A stretch of DNA of 64,000 nucleotides from Rhynchopus sp. YZ270_cl-10 (Eukaryota > Euglenozoa > Diplonemea > Diplonemida > Diplonemidae): assembly GCA_964035575.1 (NCBI GenBank), contig OZ037833.1:558001-622000 (forward strand), in the 5' to 3' direction. Every line of letters starts with the position of its first letter. Position 1 is the first letter of the stretch. Below the pieces are notes generated by a model. It was not told the origin of the DNA. It was given only the letters and a program-made list of their open reading frames with translations, and searched no databases. Below, one piece after another: positions 34,075 through 45,112 of the stretch. A program made the translations under genes and the position numbers.

Positions 34075-34210
34075 TTGGGTCCGACTGTCGGACCCCTGAG
34101 TCCGACAGTCGGACTCCAGAGTCCGTCTGTCGGACTCCAGAGTCCGACAGACGGACCCCTGAGTCCGTCTGTCGGACTCAGGGGGTCCGACTGTCGGACT
34201 CAGGGGGTAA
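34075..34210. repeat. Array of GTCCGAC(A/T)GTCGGAC palindromes
   Basis: At least six units of the palindrome TCCGACAGTCGGA or TCCGACTGTCGGA and the related CCGTCTGTCGG lie in tandem, linked by CCCCTGAG or CTCCAGAG. The same unit occurs at 29309-29362. Confidence 0.85.
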
Positions 34211-34409
34211 GTCCGTTATTTACACACTCCAAGCACGACAGACCGCACCGTGTGTACACAAATAGGATTTCACTTCATCACCTCCCCCCTTTATCCTCGA
34301 TTTTGCATCGATGCTCACCCACAGGTTGGCCCTACCATGGATGCCTACAACAACACACCTCATCGCTAAAGAGCGTAGAAATTCAGTTCTTTTTTTTTTC
34401 GACACTCTT

Positions 34410-34475
34410 TTGATAAATTGTTGGAGCACTGTAGTTGCCTCGGTTGTGTTACCATAGTTTTGTACAACCTCCACT
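34410..34475 (-). repeat. A-tailed hairpin element, intergenic copy
   Basis: Minus strand GTGGAGGTTGTACAAAACT ... GAGGCAACTACAGTGCTCC ... TTTATCAAAAGA. It is about 80 bp downstream of the stop of the BILBO1-domain gene on the same strand. Confidence 0.65.
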
Positions 34476-34555
34476 ATCAACAAAAACCGCAGTTTTTTAC
34501 TTTTTTTGTATCGAGCACTTTACACTTTTTCCCTCACTTTTTTTCTTCTTTTTTG

Positions 34556-35062
34556 TCAGGTGATAACACAGTCGCTCTTGGTCTGACGCTTGATGAGTGG
34601 GGCGGAGTCCACTTCTGAGTAGTCATGGTTTCCACCAGACTTGCGAAAGCTTGCTGAAAAGCGGGATTTGTTGGACCCCTGGCGGGTGCGTGGCTTGCAG
34701 GTCGTGCTCTCTGCCTCTGCTTCTGCACTCTCCTCGTCGTCCCCTTCTGTGGTGGTAGGTGTGGGGTGCACGATTTCTTGCTCAGCAAGAAGCTGACCGT
34801 AGCACTGCAGCTGGTCCGCGTGGGTGAGAAGCACCCACTGCATGTCGGTGCTGTCGAAAATGCGCAGGTTTTTCAAGACGAACTCCGGCTGCGGCGGGCG
34901 GCTCCTCCGGTAGGGCTGCTGCTTTGCGATCTGCACCAGCTCGGTTGTGAACAGGTCTTCAATGGTAAGCTGCAAGTCCTTCAACGCCGGCTTATCCTGA
35001 AACAACAACGACAACTGCTTATCATCACTCCTAATAAAAGCGCTGACTGAGAGCAGAAACAT
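34556..35062 (-). CDS. Short protein with a BILBO1-type N-terminal domain
   Basis: Single exon, 168 residues, ATG at 35062. The first 100 residues parallel the BILBO1 N-terminal domain of the gene at 17181-18342. FLLSVSAFIRSDDKQLSLLF matches FTLLVCADMFGSKVNLELTF, and LRIFDSTDMQWVLLTHADQL matches LQVYDDVLLKWVDLISSTQM, with an equivalent helix (DLQLTIEDLFTTELVQI) between. The rest is an acidic Glu/Ala/Thr stretch and a basic tail (KPRTRQGSNKSRF) without EF-hands or coiled coil. By domain it may bind partners at the flagellar base; this is inference. The 5' flank is strongly pyrimidine-rich on the coding strand. A third copy of the domain starts 342 bp away in the opposite direction. Confidence 0.75.
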   Translation of the reverse strand: MFLLSVSAFIRSDDKQLSLLFQDKPALKDLQLTIEDLFTTELVQIAKQQPYRRSRPPQPEFVLKNLRIFDSTDMQWVLLTHADQLQCYGQLLAEQEIVHPTPTTTEGDDEESAEAEAESTTCKPRTRQGSNKSRFSASFRKSGGNHDYSEVDSAPLIKRQTKSDCVIT

Positions 35063-35403
35063 TGGAGGGGATGGGGAAGGGGGGTGTTTTGCACAGAGAG
35101 AGGGGGAGAGGGAGTGTTGGTGTAAATAGGTGCTGTGTTGAGGAGGGGGTGGTTTGAGGAAGTGAAGTGTGGGAAAAAATCACAGGGACATAGCTACAGT
35201 ACTGTACTAAGGGCAGGTCATGCGAGTTCGCATAATTCCGTATTTTTGGGAGAAATCTGTTTCTCTGTTGATTGTATAATCCTTCCCGATCCAAGCCAAG
35301 AGACACGATCTCGATCTCTATGTTTTGACCCCACTCACTCAATAATCCTCATGAAAGGAATAGATTAAGAAATGAAACGCCAAGCGCAAACCCGCAAAGA
35401 GAA

Positions 35404-36089
35404 GTGAAGAAGAGAAGGGTTGCATCAGGTGGGTTAAGTGAGGTGAAGCAACTGCGCGTCACCATCGCTCACCCAAACGGTGCGTCCCTTCTCCCGTTTG
35501 TTCTGGACAACGTGGGCTTCCCTGTTCTTGTGGAGAAGTTAAGGAGGCTCATGTGGAACGTAAGTACCCCTCACTGCTGGAGGAATGACAGTGAAGGTAA
35601 TGTCCACGTTATGGATAAAGCCACTTGGGATTCTATCCTGACAAGTCAGATGAAAGCAGCGAACAACCACATCGACCTCCACGCAACTTCCTATTCAGCG
35701 AGTGTGGGAGGGGAAAACAACTGGGTGTCCCACTGAGAAACCAGCCTTCTTCCCTCGAATTATTTTTCCGTGGAATGAAGGTTGGTACAACCAAACTCCG
35801 TTCGTACCTTTCGCAGTAGCTTTTTTGTGGGCGTTGCACTTGACGAGCGAGGAGGAATGGACGTTGCTGTGTTGACGGCGCCACCCTCCATAGGCCGTTG
35901 GAAGGACCACGTGCCTGCATGATTCCGCATGCGAAGAGGGGACACTGTCACGTTCCCATCGGGGGTTTTTACACTGCGGGTACCGCTGCGGTTCTGTTTG
36001 ACGGGTTGGTTAAGGTGGTAGATGCGTCAGGACCACGTGTCGAAGTTGATAGAGAGCGAGGTTCTCGAGCATTACGAGTGCATGTCTAA
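35404..36089 (+). pseudogene. Third BILBO1-type domain, probably decayed gene, divergent from the previous one
   Basis: The frame 35404-35736 lacks an in-frame ATG but reads LRVTIAHPNGASLLPFVLDN ... FPVLVEKLRRLM ... VHVMDKATWDSILTSQM ... NHIDLHA, in the order strand, strand, helix, strand, W-helix, strand of the BILBO1 N-terminal domain. Further coding-like pieces follow in other frames: VGVALDERGGMDVAVLTAPP (about 35827) and HAKRGHCHVPIGGFYTAGTA (about 35930) up to a stop near 36089. The frame changes, the missing ATG and the absence of convincing splice sites make a pseudogene likely; an unusual intron arrangement is the alternative (GTAAGT at 35560 is a candidate donor). Confidence 0.5.
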
Positions 36090-37290
36090 ATCTATCTGAG
36101 CAATATAAGCCTGAATATTATACAAAACAAATCTCAATTCACAGGTTTCGCAGACAAGCTGAAGGTGCAGGGTGCTTGGCTACTCCCCCAATTACCCCCT
36201 TTTTTTAAAAAAAAGCACCAGAGCGATGACGCACGATTGACACGTGATTCAGCACGATAACTGAAACGCTGCACAAAAGACGTTCTCATAGAAAATCTGG
36301 CTAAATTTGGACAAGAAAGTACACCTTGGTCACCATCAATAAGAATAAGCTTCTCTGAAACAAAGGGGGGGGGAGGGATTTTTAGCTTTTTTTTGGTTTG
36401 GCAACCCCTACCGGTGGGTTTTGTACACAATGTCGCCCGAAAGGCATTTCCGCTAAGTTTTATTTGTTTTGTTTTTGCTGGAAAAAAAATCTTTCCAGAA
36501 CATCGTTGGTCACCATCCCTCCTTTTTTTATTGTGCAATTATTCACACCTACTTTAAAAAAAAATACATTTTCTTCGCAACTTTGGGAGAGCGTTTTGTT
36601 GGGAAGATCGTTCGGGGATTTTGGACAAAAAAAATAGGAGAAAAAAAACTTCACAAAAAAAAAAAAAAACTTGAATAATATTACCAATGGAACGGGCACT
36701 ACCGTGCTAATCAAGAAGTATCTACACACAACAACATTTTATACCCATCCCTTTCCGTACAATCTCCGTGTATTGTATTTTACCCCCTCCCCTCCCCTGC
36801 CCCATCCAGTAATTGGATACGCAGAAGCCACTTCCTTTTTTCTCTTACGTTCGTATTATATAAACAAAGGGGGTGTTTAAAAAAAAAATGAAAGAAGCTT
36901 TCTCGAACACAGCACACATTCGCGGGACACTTCAGATGGAATGTGGGTGTTAGCAAAAGAGACAATGAAAGCAAACACCACGCATCGGCGGACGCAGGCA
37001 GTGGTTTTTAAAAAAAAAACAGGCAGTCAGAGAGAGGAGGGTATGAAGAAGACGAACAATCACCTTGGGGATAAAGAGGGAAAGCTAGGGTCTTCTCGCT
37101 TTACAGTTGGACAAGAAACTTGATGACCAAAATATTGGCGGATTTTGGGGGTTTTCTTGCAATTCTTGCAATTGGCGACTTTTTTTGGTCGCCAATATTA
37201 CTTGCCCAACTGTACATCAAACAGAACATTGCGTATTGGGGGGGTTTTTTAGTACACTTTTTACTACAATTGCCCAAAAAAAAGTAGAGT

Positions 37291-37355
37291 TGAAATACAA
37301 AGCCCTCTCGTGACAGTGTACCTTGGTACATGACCGGTACCATGGGTGGACAGCC
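37291..37355 (+). repeat. GAAATACAAAGCCCTCTCG-type element
   Basis: GAAATACAAAGCCCTCTCGT then GTGTACCTTGGTACATGACC and GGTACCATGGGTGGACA. It is shorter than the copy at 44271. Confidence 0.6.
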
Positions 37356-37554
37356 AAAAAAAAAAAATGTGCAGCATCACACAAGGAAGGGGCAGGAGAT
37401 GCTGTGTTTTGTGTTTTGTGTTTGTCGGGAATTTCCTCGTTTCTGAGTGTTGTAGCTTCTACGAAAGGAAAAGCAGATGTCCCTGGAGAGGCAGCTTCTT
37501 GTATGCAGAAGTGCGTTCCGGTTGGACGGTCGAACTCCAGTTTAAATTTTTTTT

Positions 37555-37617
37555 TGATAAATTGTTGGAGTAGTGTAGTTGCCTCGTTAGTGTTGCCACA
37601 GTTGTGCAATCTCCACT
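37555..37617 (-). repeat. A-tailed hairpin element, intergenic copy
   Basis: Minus strand GTGGAGATTGCACAACTGTG ... GAGGCAACTACACTACTCC ... TTTATC then A9. A related hairpin follows immediately (37640-37682: GTAGTGGAGCTCTCTCGGG ... GTCTGCACTAATGACC). Confidence 0.75.
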
Positions 37618-37924
37618 GTATTTTTGAAAATTTTGGTAAAATATTGGTCATTAGTGCAGACACCCGAGAGAGCTCCACTACATTGCTTTGCGTGAACAAA
37701 AAATGACATTCACTGTTCAACCCGCCAAAACGGGAAGCGAAAAAAGAACACGCCACATACACAAGACATTCTAGGGGGAAAAACAAAAACCCATACCGCC
37801 CCCACCACAATGCATCTAGACCTGCCCACCCACCCACCACCACATATTTTTGTGTACAACATGCAGAACATTTTTTTTGGAAGTTGTCGCACATCCCTGG
37901 TTTTCAAAACAAAATAAAAAAGAA

Positions 37925-37968
37925 AAGTTTATAAGATGAACCTAAGCCTCTCGTGGACTGTTTGTCAC
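37925..37968 (+). repeat. AAGATGAACC hairpin repeat
   Basis: GTTTATAAGATGAACCTAAG then CCTCTCGTGGACTGTTTGTC and ACC. The GTG...CAC pair replaces other pairs seen at the same place in sister copies. Confidence 0.55.
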
Positions 37969-38152
37969 CTACAAAAAACGAATTTTTTTTTATGAAAAAG
38001 GCCCCATTTGCCTCCACCTGCATTTCAGATGCACTTCTTTACTACACCATCATTGTCATGCGGGAACACGCAGGTCAACGGATATAGCTATAAGAACTTT
38101 ACAGTGCAAAAAAATAAAACACAGGACGCTGCAAAAAAAAAAAAAAGCTTGG

Positions 38153-38223
38153 CTTGAAATACAACAGCCCCTCTCATGACAGTACATCTTGGTACATGAC
38201 CAGCTGCACCGCGGGGGGGACCC
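38153..38223 (+). repeat. GAAATACAAAGCCCTCTCG-type element, diverged
   Basis: GAAATACAACAGCCCCTCTC then ATCTTGGTACATGACCAGC and GGGGGGGACCCCC, just downstream of the USP32 stop on the opposite strand. Confidence 0.5.
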
Positions 38224-38352
38224 CCAATACACACAAAATCCTACCTCCTCCATATCGTTATCAAAGGGGAGATATAAAGCCATTTTTTTTTAAAAAACTT
38301 CTAAATTCCTCTCAGACCCCATCTCTCCTTTTCCCCCACCTTCCCTCCCCTA

Positions 38353-41300
38353 TCACATCATTGTACATGAACAGGGGTCCGCCTTCTTGCTTGGGTCCGC
38401 CTTACGTTTCTTCATTGGAGGCTTTTTGATGACAGCGCTGCCTTGAACCGCTTTTTTAACTTTAGCTACGTCAAGCCCTTTAGGTGATGCAGCTGTAAGG
38501 GGCCATAACGTTTCTATGTCACTGTGTTCAATGTCGTGACGGATGTAGTACAACAGATATGCTTTGTTGGTTACTACAGCTTCGGGTCGGATGGGGGTAC
38601 AGCGTGCGTCGTTCATAGAACACCAGCTGCCATCCGGGAGGCGAATGTACGAATAATAGTGCCCCCAGGTGGTCTGCGCGCCCTCATGGTTGATCACTGC
38701 AGCCAAATCGTATTTGGTCTTTTCTCTGCTCATGATGGAGGGGAGTTCTGATAGGTCTGCCTCTCCAGGAGTCAGAAGGCTCTGCAAATCCAAATCCTTT
38801 AATGGAAAGTTAACGTGAGTTGACACCTTTTGCTGTCCATTTTCCGTCCAGGTAAACCGTTTGAGCTGAATGATGAGAAGCCCCGGGAGGGTGTAGAATC
38901 GTGAAGTACCTCTTTGTCCTGCCATCTCCCCGCAGTGGTCGCATTTGACGCGACCGTCAACCATTTCTCCGGTAGAGAAATATGATTTTAGGAGGTTCAA
39001 AACATCGCAGGACTTCTGCGAATTGAGGATGTTGTTTGCTTGCACCACAGAAGGGTCGATTTCGACAGCAGTTTCAACAAGCTTTTTGTATTCCCCATTG
39101 TACACATCGATGTCCCAGTCAATGCCGATTGTGTCTCGGTGGTGCACATTGTGCGGCCCTGCCGTGGAACACTCTATTTTACATCCTATGCACCCATGCG
39201 ACCAGCCACAGTCGCTGCAGCTCCGTCCATCCTCCTTTACCCGGGTTAACACAAAAGGGTAGACTCGGTTGTCGTCCATCACGTAGTCGGGTACAAGGTG
39301 TTTCAAAGAAAACCAGACCTGTTCGTACAGTTCCTTCCCCGTTGCGCCGTCGCGGATGGAAACCATAAGAGGGGTGCCAAGAAGGTAGGGTTTGTATGGG
39401 GAGCCGAAAAGGTGTTTTTCTTGTACAAGGCGGCGGTGGACGGCTTGGCATAGAATTTTTTTGCCTTGTGTGTAGTCTTTTGCTTCGTAGATGTGGATGG
39501 GTGTGCCTGGGGAGAGGAGACGGAGGCGTTGGGCGACCTGTTCTTTTGCACGCCATGCGGGGAGTTGAAACAAATGCATGTCGGCAGTCAGAGTTAAGGC
39601 AATCAAATTCGCAGGAAGCACACTCCGGTCTATCAACCCCGATACTGCGCGCATGAGATCGTTCGTTGTTGCCTTTGTCTTTACACAGACCCGCAGACTC
39701 AACATTTTCTCCCCAGCCTTATGTAATAACACATCAACATAGGTCTCATCCTGACTAGGCAATGCAAGCGAAATAGGTGGGTGCACCGTGTCAATAGAAA
39801 TCGAGGGTTTCTTACAAGAAGAGCATACCCTCGCGTTGTGCTGTTGGTAGGCAAGGAGGGAAATAAAAAAGGATTCTTCAAGCGCGGTACGTTGCTGCCA
39901 AGAGAGAAGCGCAATCGCGGCCTCGGACGCACCTAACGGGAGTTTTGAGTCTACAGTACGTCGGTTGCGGACGAGGTTCACTTCTTCTCCTACTCCATCT
40001 AATAAAGCAAGCAAAAAGTCGTTTGCATCCTGTTGGTGGCTGTTCGCATAGTCATCATTGTAAGATCCAATCAAATGTCTGAAATCTCTTGGAGGAAGAA
40101 ACGGTTTTTCGGTCGACCAAAGCTTCTCTAATAACTCACCTAATGACACTGCAAGCTTCCCGCCCAACCCTTTGGAGGATATTTTGTTCAAATCATAAAG
40201 ATATCGGTCAGACAAAAAATACTCTCTTATCGGCCGAATATGAGACAACGCCTGCACCGTAGAGTTCAGATAGCATGTGTTCGCAAGGTTTTGAAGCCCG
40301 GTCACCCCATTCGCAGAAGGCAACGTTCTTTCCAACCGTTTTTTCACCGATTTGATGGGTAAAGTAATGGGCCGTCCTTTTTGCGAATCACCCATCGGAA
40401 TAATCTTTACTTTATCCCCAGTAGAGTAGATGACCGTTCCGGCCCTCATAGATTGGCGGGGTCGGAGGGTAGCGGGATCTGCAACGCCTTTGGTGTTCTC
40501 TTCCACAACAAATTCGATGGAAACACCAGAGGGGAGGCCTTCTAAGCCTTCTTGAAATGAAGACCCTTCGGAGCCTTCTCCAAAGATGTGTGTAGTGTCG
40601 ACTCCACTAATGTCTAACAGACCTTGAAGTTGTCCGACGGTTTCTTCTATCTTGCTGGAAGGGTCTAAAGGGGGAATTTTGATGTGGAGTATCGTTGGCG
40701 GGTCGGATGCAGAATGGATCGCGATTTTGACCATACGCTGGCCAGCACCGTCAACAACGTTGTTGGTTATTTCGACTGCGCTGGTTTGGATTGATTTGTC
40801 CTCTGCAGCGCCAAGAGAGGTGAGAAGTAATGTAAACACAGCGCCATGTGTTGCATGCATGGTAACTTTAACAGAGCCTTCGACGGCAGAGAAACGGACG
40901 AGAGGTACCTGGCGGTAGTCGCCGACGAGGTAGGTCGTTCCGTCGAGGATGTCAAGAGAACGGAGTGTGGTCTTCATGTTGGTGAGGCGGGCGAACTCAA
41001 GGTCGCTGTGTGTGGTGTTGGTCTTGCAGTCCCAGAGGGTGGCCACGGAGACGTCGATCTTCAGGAGCTGGGCGGCGTGGCGTTTGACCTCGGCCAGCGT
41101 GGAGTTGGAGGAGAAGACGGCTTCCCTGGCGGTTTTGTTCATGGCGTCGACGGTCACTGTGTCGTCGGGGACACCGCGGAAGAGTCTGTAGATATTTTTT
41201 TGAATTTTTTGAGAAAAAATAGTGCAAAGTGGATCGTGGACACGACGTGGTCCAGAGTCACCTGAAGTGAAAATGAGATGTAAATCACTTCATGAGACCA

Positions 41301-44048
41301 CTTGTCACCATGACATGTCATATTGGTCCTGGACCATGTTGTGGAAGCATGGCATACCTGACATGTGGCGGGTGGAGCTCCAGCTCACGTCGCCCATCTA
41401 CCTCGATGACCACACGGGCAATCTCCGCATGAAGGCTGCAGCTGGAGTACCACGAGGACACAGCACGCCACGCCGCCTCTGAGAGCACTTCGTAGCAGTC
41501 TGGGCCAGAGCGGTCGCCTCCCCACTGTTGGGGTGTGATGATTTTTTTTGTTGTGTCGACAATCACTTCGCTCCAAAAACGGAACAAAGTTCTGTACTCA
41601 AAGTTGGCCGAAGCCTATGTACTGCAGAAGGTATAGACGTCAGCCGTCCTGAACCCTAAAGAGCAACTTTTATTTCTTCACAGAATTTCACTATTTTCCC
41701 AGGAGTGCGTGCGTGAAGGGTGTTGGTAGGTTATGGTACATGAGTACCACCCTGGTTGTAAAGAAGCCAAGGGGGGGAGGGACTTAGAAGAGAGCTATTA
41801 AGTAGGGGGGTGGGCAGGGGCGTGTAACGGAGGGGGGAAGGGTTGAATCACTAAGTCACACAGCTATACAAAAACCCACAAAGACCTCATATTCGTTCCC
41901 GGAACTCCACTCGTAGCATGAGCCATTTGTGGAGACCGTCACACCACTCAGACATCCTCACATCGTCGGCCTCCTGCACTTTCATCCGCTCGCACACCAT
42001 CATAAGCGTGGGGGGGCGCCGCATAGCAAAATCTCGCAACACTGTGTGTACTGTCGGGGGAGAGGGGTAGACCTTCTCTATGTCTGCGAAACGTGATAGG
42101 GCACGTCGGTGTGCTGGCGAATTGCACAACAAAACGTGCTCGGCTGTGGCAAGACCGTCGCACTGGGGAATCGCACACTTGGCCTTGGTACTACGCTGCA
42201 GTACCGCACGCCTCGCGATGGCCTGCATGATGTCACAACACCCTGGGATGTACATCAGACGGCGCAAGTTCTGTCGCTTTGTGCACTCCTGTGGGCATTG
42301 TTCCCGTATCCTCGTAGCAATCCCTGCCTCGCGATTCATCGCTTTTACCTGCCTGATGAAATGCATCGGACTGGACACTTTTTTTTTTTTTTTTTTTTTT
42401 TTTTGTGATTTTCAAAAGAAATTCAACAATAGTTCCTACATACATCTAGCCCTGTCTTGAGTTTGCCGTTTTCATCAAGGAGCCCTTGGTTGTCCAGCAG
42501 AGGTACCGCATGCGCGACAACTAAAGGAGACTGCTGCGACCACTGCCGCGAGGCCAGCTCCATGTCGTCGTCTGGATCGCCACCTGAAAAGGCACCGAGC
42601 CCTGTATCCTCCTCCACCAGCGCAGTGATGCTGTCTCTATAGTGCGGTCGTGTCGGCGAAAACGCGGATGGCCCACCACTGAGAAGCGCTTCCCAAGCAT
42701 CGTACCACACTTTGTCCACCAGATACCATACGGTTCCCACTTCACCTAATGACCGCAATGGGTGAAATGTTGGTACATTCAGCCGGCCTACTACCTGCAG
42801 CTCTTCTGCGGGAGTCGCTGGGCGGATGTTCAGGTCAATCAAAACGCATTTCCAAACCGTTGCGACGAATTCTTCTCCTAGCGCGCTTTGCTTCGCCCAA
42901 TGCGAAAAGCGTTCCAACGAGACGCGGGGAGGCGGGGTAGGGGTGCTCTTCTCCTCCTTCCCAAAGAGGCTTTCCACAAGCCCTGCGGTGCGTTGTTTGT
43001 TGTGCTCCGCATCTTGCCCAGCCTCGACCACCCACAACGCATCCACCAGCTCCGTGAACGCGGCACGTCCAAGCCCCCCTACCTCGGTTGTATCAAAAAG
43101 CTGAAAGCAAAACTGCACCTTCTCCTCCTGATCACCATGAGAAGACACTGCTACAGCAGATAGCAGGTCTTTAACAGAAACGCACTCTGTGTGGTCAGGG
43201 TCCAATACACGGAACAGCTCTCGACAGAGAGACTGTGGGAGGGATGATAAAGCGTCCGAAAAGGTCTTTCTGTCGAGCGTTCCTGTCGCGGAGCCTTCTT
43301 GGAGCTTTTTGTGAATCTTCAGGATTTCGTCGACTTTGCCTTGCGGGAGGCCGGTCATGGAGGCGAGAGAACGTGCCTTCTCTTCTTCGTACGATGCCAT
43401 CGCTCCTTCAGAAGAGGTTAACAACTGCACATGGTGTGGACGCAGCCCTTCTTGGCCTAGCATGTCTTCAAATTCGTACATCCAGACAAAAAGCGAAAGT
43501 GGTTCTGTAGGGTGTTCGGACACCATCCGCAGGGCCCAGGCGCTGAAGGCCTCTGGGGTGGTAAAAGCGGCGTTCTCTTCTAAGGCAGAGAGCAGCGGTT
43601 TGCCTTCGTCGGGGAAGAGCACGACGAGGCGTCGGAGGTGTGCGTAGGGTATTGTGTGCGCATCGGTGCAGTATGCACAGAAAACGAATTTGACACGCTC
43701 TGCCGCAGTTCCGGCACGGAGAACCGCCAACCCCCGAATGAACTCTTCCAAGGTAAGTCCGTCAGTTTTTGTTGATGTGCTTGGAAGAGAAGCGGAACAG
43801 CGTTTAAAGGCGCAGTATAAGCATCGTGTTAACTGCTCAGGGCAGTGCGGGAGGATGGACCCCACGAAGCGTGCCTGGAACACAGCGTACCCCATGCGAG
43901 CCTCCCCGCGCGTCAGCAGACGGAAGTCGCTTTCCACAATGTGCAGCGTGGAGCGGATCCGTTCGCATGCAGTCGCATAGTCGATGATCCCCTCTGTGAT
44001 GAATGAGGCGCTTGTATTCGTGTCGGCATTGTTGGTGTCACCACTCAT
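38353..44048 (-). CDS. USP32: Ubiquitin-specific protease, USP32 type (EF-hand, DUSP, USP, CaaX), three exons
   Basis: Exons 42444-44048, 41358-41524 and 38353-41185 (complement) join in frame to 1534 residues, close to the 1600 of animal USP32. Exon 1 holds the recoverin-like EF-hand half (EELQVVGRL and LNIRPATPAEE match the family) and the start of the DUSP domain (VGTVWYLVDKVWYDAWEAL). Exon 2 holds the rest of DUSP (GPDCYEVLSEAAWRAVSSWY and ELELHPPHV). Exon 3 brings a ubiquitin-like stretch and the split USP core: Cys box GLQNLANTCYLNS, zinc-finger cysteines (CSDCGW, CIGC, CDHC) and His box GHYYSYI with SMNDARC. The end, CTMM, is a CaaX prenylation site as in USP32, which would anchor it to Golgi/endosome membranes. 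Donors are GTATGT and GTATGC, acceptors CAG. Intron 1 (919 nt) contains a LINE-like fragment. The EF-hand loops look degenerate. Confidence 0.92.
41887..42378 (-). mobile_element. LINE-like fragment within USP32 intron 1
   Basis: A frame of 163 codons includes KCAIPQCDGLATAEHVLLC and then NSPAHRRAL, fitting the Cx3-4C...Hx4C knuckle and the EHVLLxCPxxxxxR context typical of the very C-terminal end of non-LTR retrotransposon reverse transcriptases. The following PSPPTVHTVLRDFA fits the same region (PPSLExLL). No reverse transcriptase domain is present, so it would be a strongly 5'-shortened copy, in the same direction as the host gene. An A-run of more than 20 bases (minus strand) lies just before it. 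Confidence 0.4.
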
Positions 44049-45112
44049 GTTGTGCCTGGAGGGTTGAGGGGTTGATTTAAAATAGCAATTAAATTCTGGT
44101 ATTTTTCAGGCACGATGCTGTGCCTGGAGGGGGGGATGGGGGATGAGGTGGGTGAAGGTCTAATCTTGAAGCTTCCGCATATTGAGCGGTGTTTGAGGGT
44201 GTGCGACTCTAATATTTACCATCAAGTCTGTCCTTGGAAAGGTCCTGCGATTGTAAGGGAAGAATAAGAGTTGACTTGAAATACAAAGCCCTCTCGTGAA
44301 CAGTGTACCTTTGGTACAAATGACCTGGCTGTACCGGGGGTGGACACCCAATCATGCAGTCCTACATACATTGTCGTGGTATACATGAAATCTGATGGTG
44401 CAGTATGTTGACTCTGATTGCGACAGTGTTTAGCTTTTTTATGTTGAGATAGGCGGTATTACCAGGAGAAAGCCTAGAGAGATGAGAACCTAGAACAGAG
44501 AACAGAGAGCGATTAGAAAAAGAACCTTTTTTTTTTTTCCAGATATGTTTTTTTTTTTTGCGAGCGGATCTTCAGAACAGTCGCAAAAAAAGAAAAGGGT
44601 GTCGATTGAGGGCTTTTTTCCAGGCCTTTTGCTAACTTTGGGATTTTCCCCCTGAATGGCATGATGGTCAAAAAAAAATAATTTCCTGGAAAAAAAGTAC
44701 ATTCCGAGCTTTCCCACCTGGTAAAAGCGGTCGTCGCGCGCTTCGCGCGCGCCTCCCTGCCAGCCACAGGGTGGAGAGGCGAAGGGTCAGCTTTGCAAGA
44801 TAACAAAAACGAAATCTAATCCTTTATTAACGGTGCTTGGTCTGCGCCTTACGTACACTAACCGTACAAAATCAATACGTCTGCCAGAAGCAGGGGCTGT
44901 TGCAACGGTTGGGTCACTTTGAAATAACAATGTCAAATTTTTGCAGCTTGGGTCAAGTTGCATTTCTGGCTGCAAAATGCAAGGGAATTTTTTTAGATAT
45001 TGTAAAATGGCACCGTAGGCAGGAAGAAAATAGCGTACAGCGCGAGCGAAGCGAGCGGATTTTTTTTGAGGTATACCTCCGCGAGCGCAGCGAGCAGAAA
45101 AATTTTAAGGTG
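44049..45112. other. Spacer upstream of USP32 with one long dispersed repeat
   Basis: The USP32 leader has CCTCCAG seven bases before the ATG. A GCGCGCTTCGCGCGC palindrome is at about 44739-44754, GCGAGCGAAGCGAGCGG at about 45040 and CGAGCGCAGCGAGCAG at about 45081, the same motif as the cloverleaf loops. GAGGTATACCTC (about 45069) is a perfect 12-bp palindrome. Confidence 0.5.
44271..44393 (+). repeat. GAAATACAAAGCCCTCTCG-type element, longest copy
   Basis: From GAAATACAAAGCCCTCTCGT through GGTGGACACCCAATCATGC to TGTCGTGGTATACATGAAAT then CTGA. It shows the full extent of the family, about 115-120 nt. Confidence 0.6.

Larger units (their letters stand above)
36090..38352. other. 2.3-kb spacer with four dispersed repeats, no gene
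   Basis: It contains two GAAATACAAAGCCC-type elements, one A-tailed element and one AAGATGAACC hairpin (listed separately). Poly-A and poly-T tracts are frequent. Open frames on both strands are low in complexity. Confidence 0.5.

Noticed and set aside
41186-41357. Alternative acceptor TTCACTTCAG inside USP32 intron 2
   Set aside because: Using it gives an immediate stop codon after the DUSP exon; the acceptor CTACAG at 41186 keeps the frame and the family motif.
42080-43980. Many plus-strand frames opposite the USP32 exons
   Set aside because: They mirror the coding strand and have no domain of their own.
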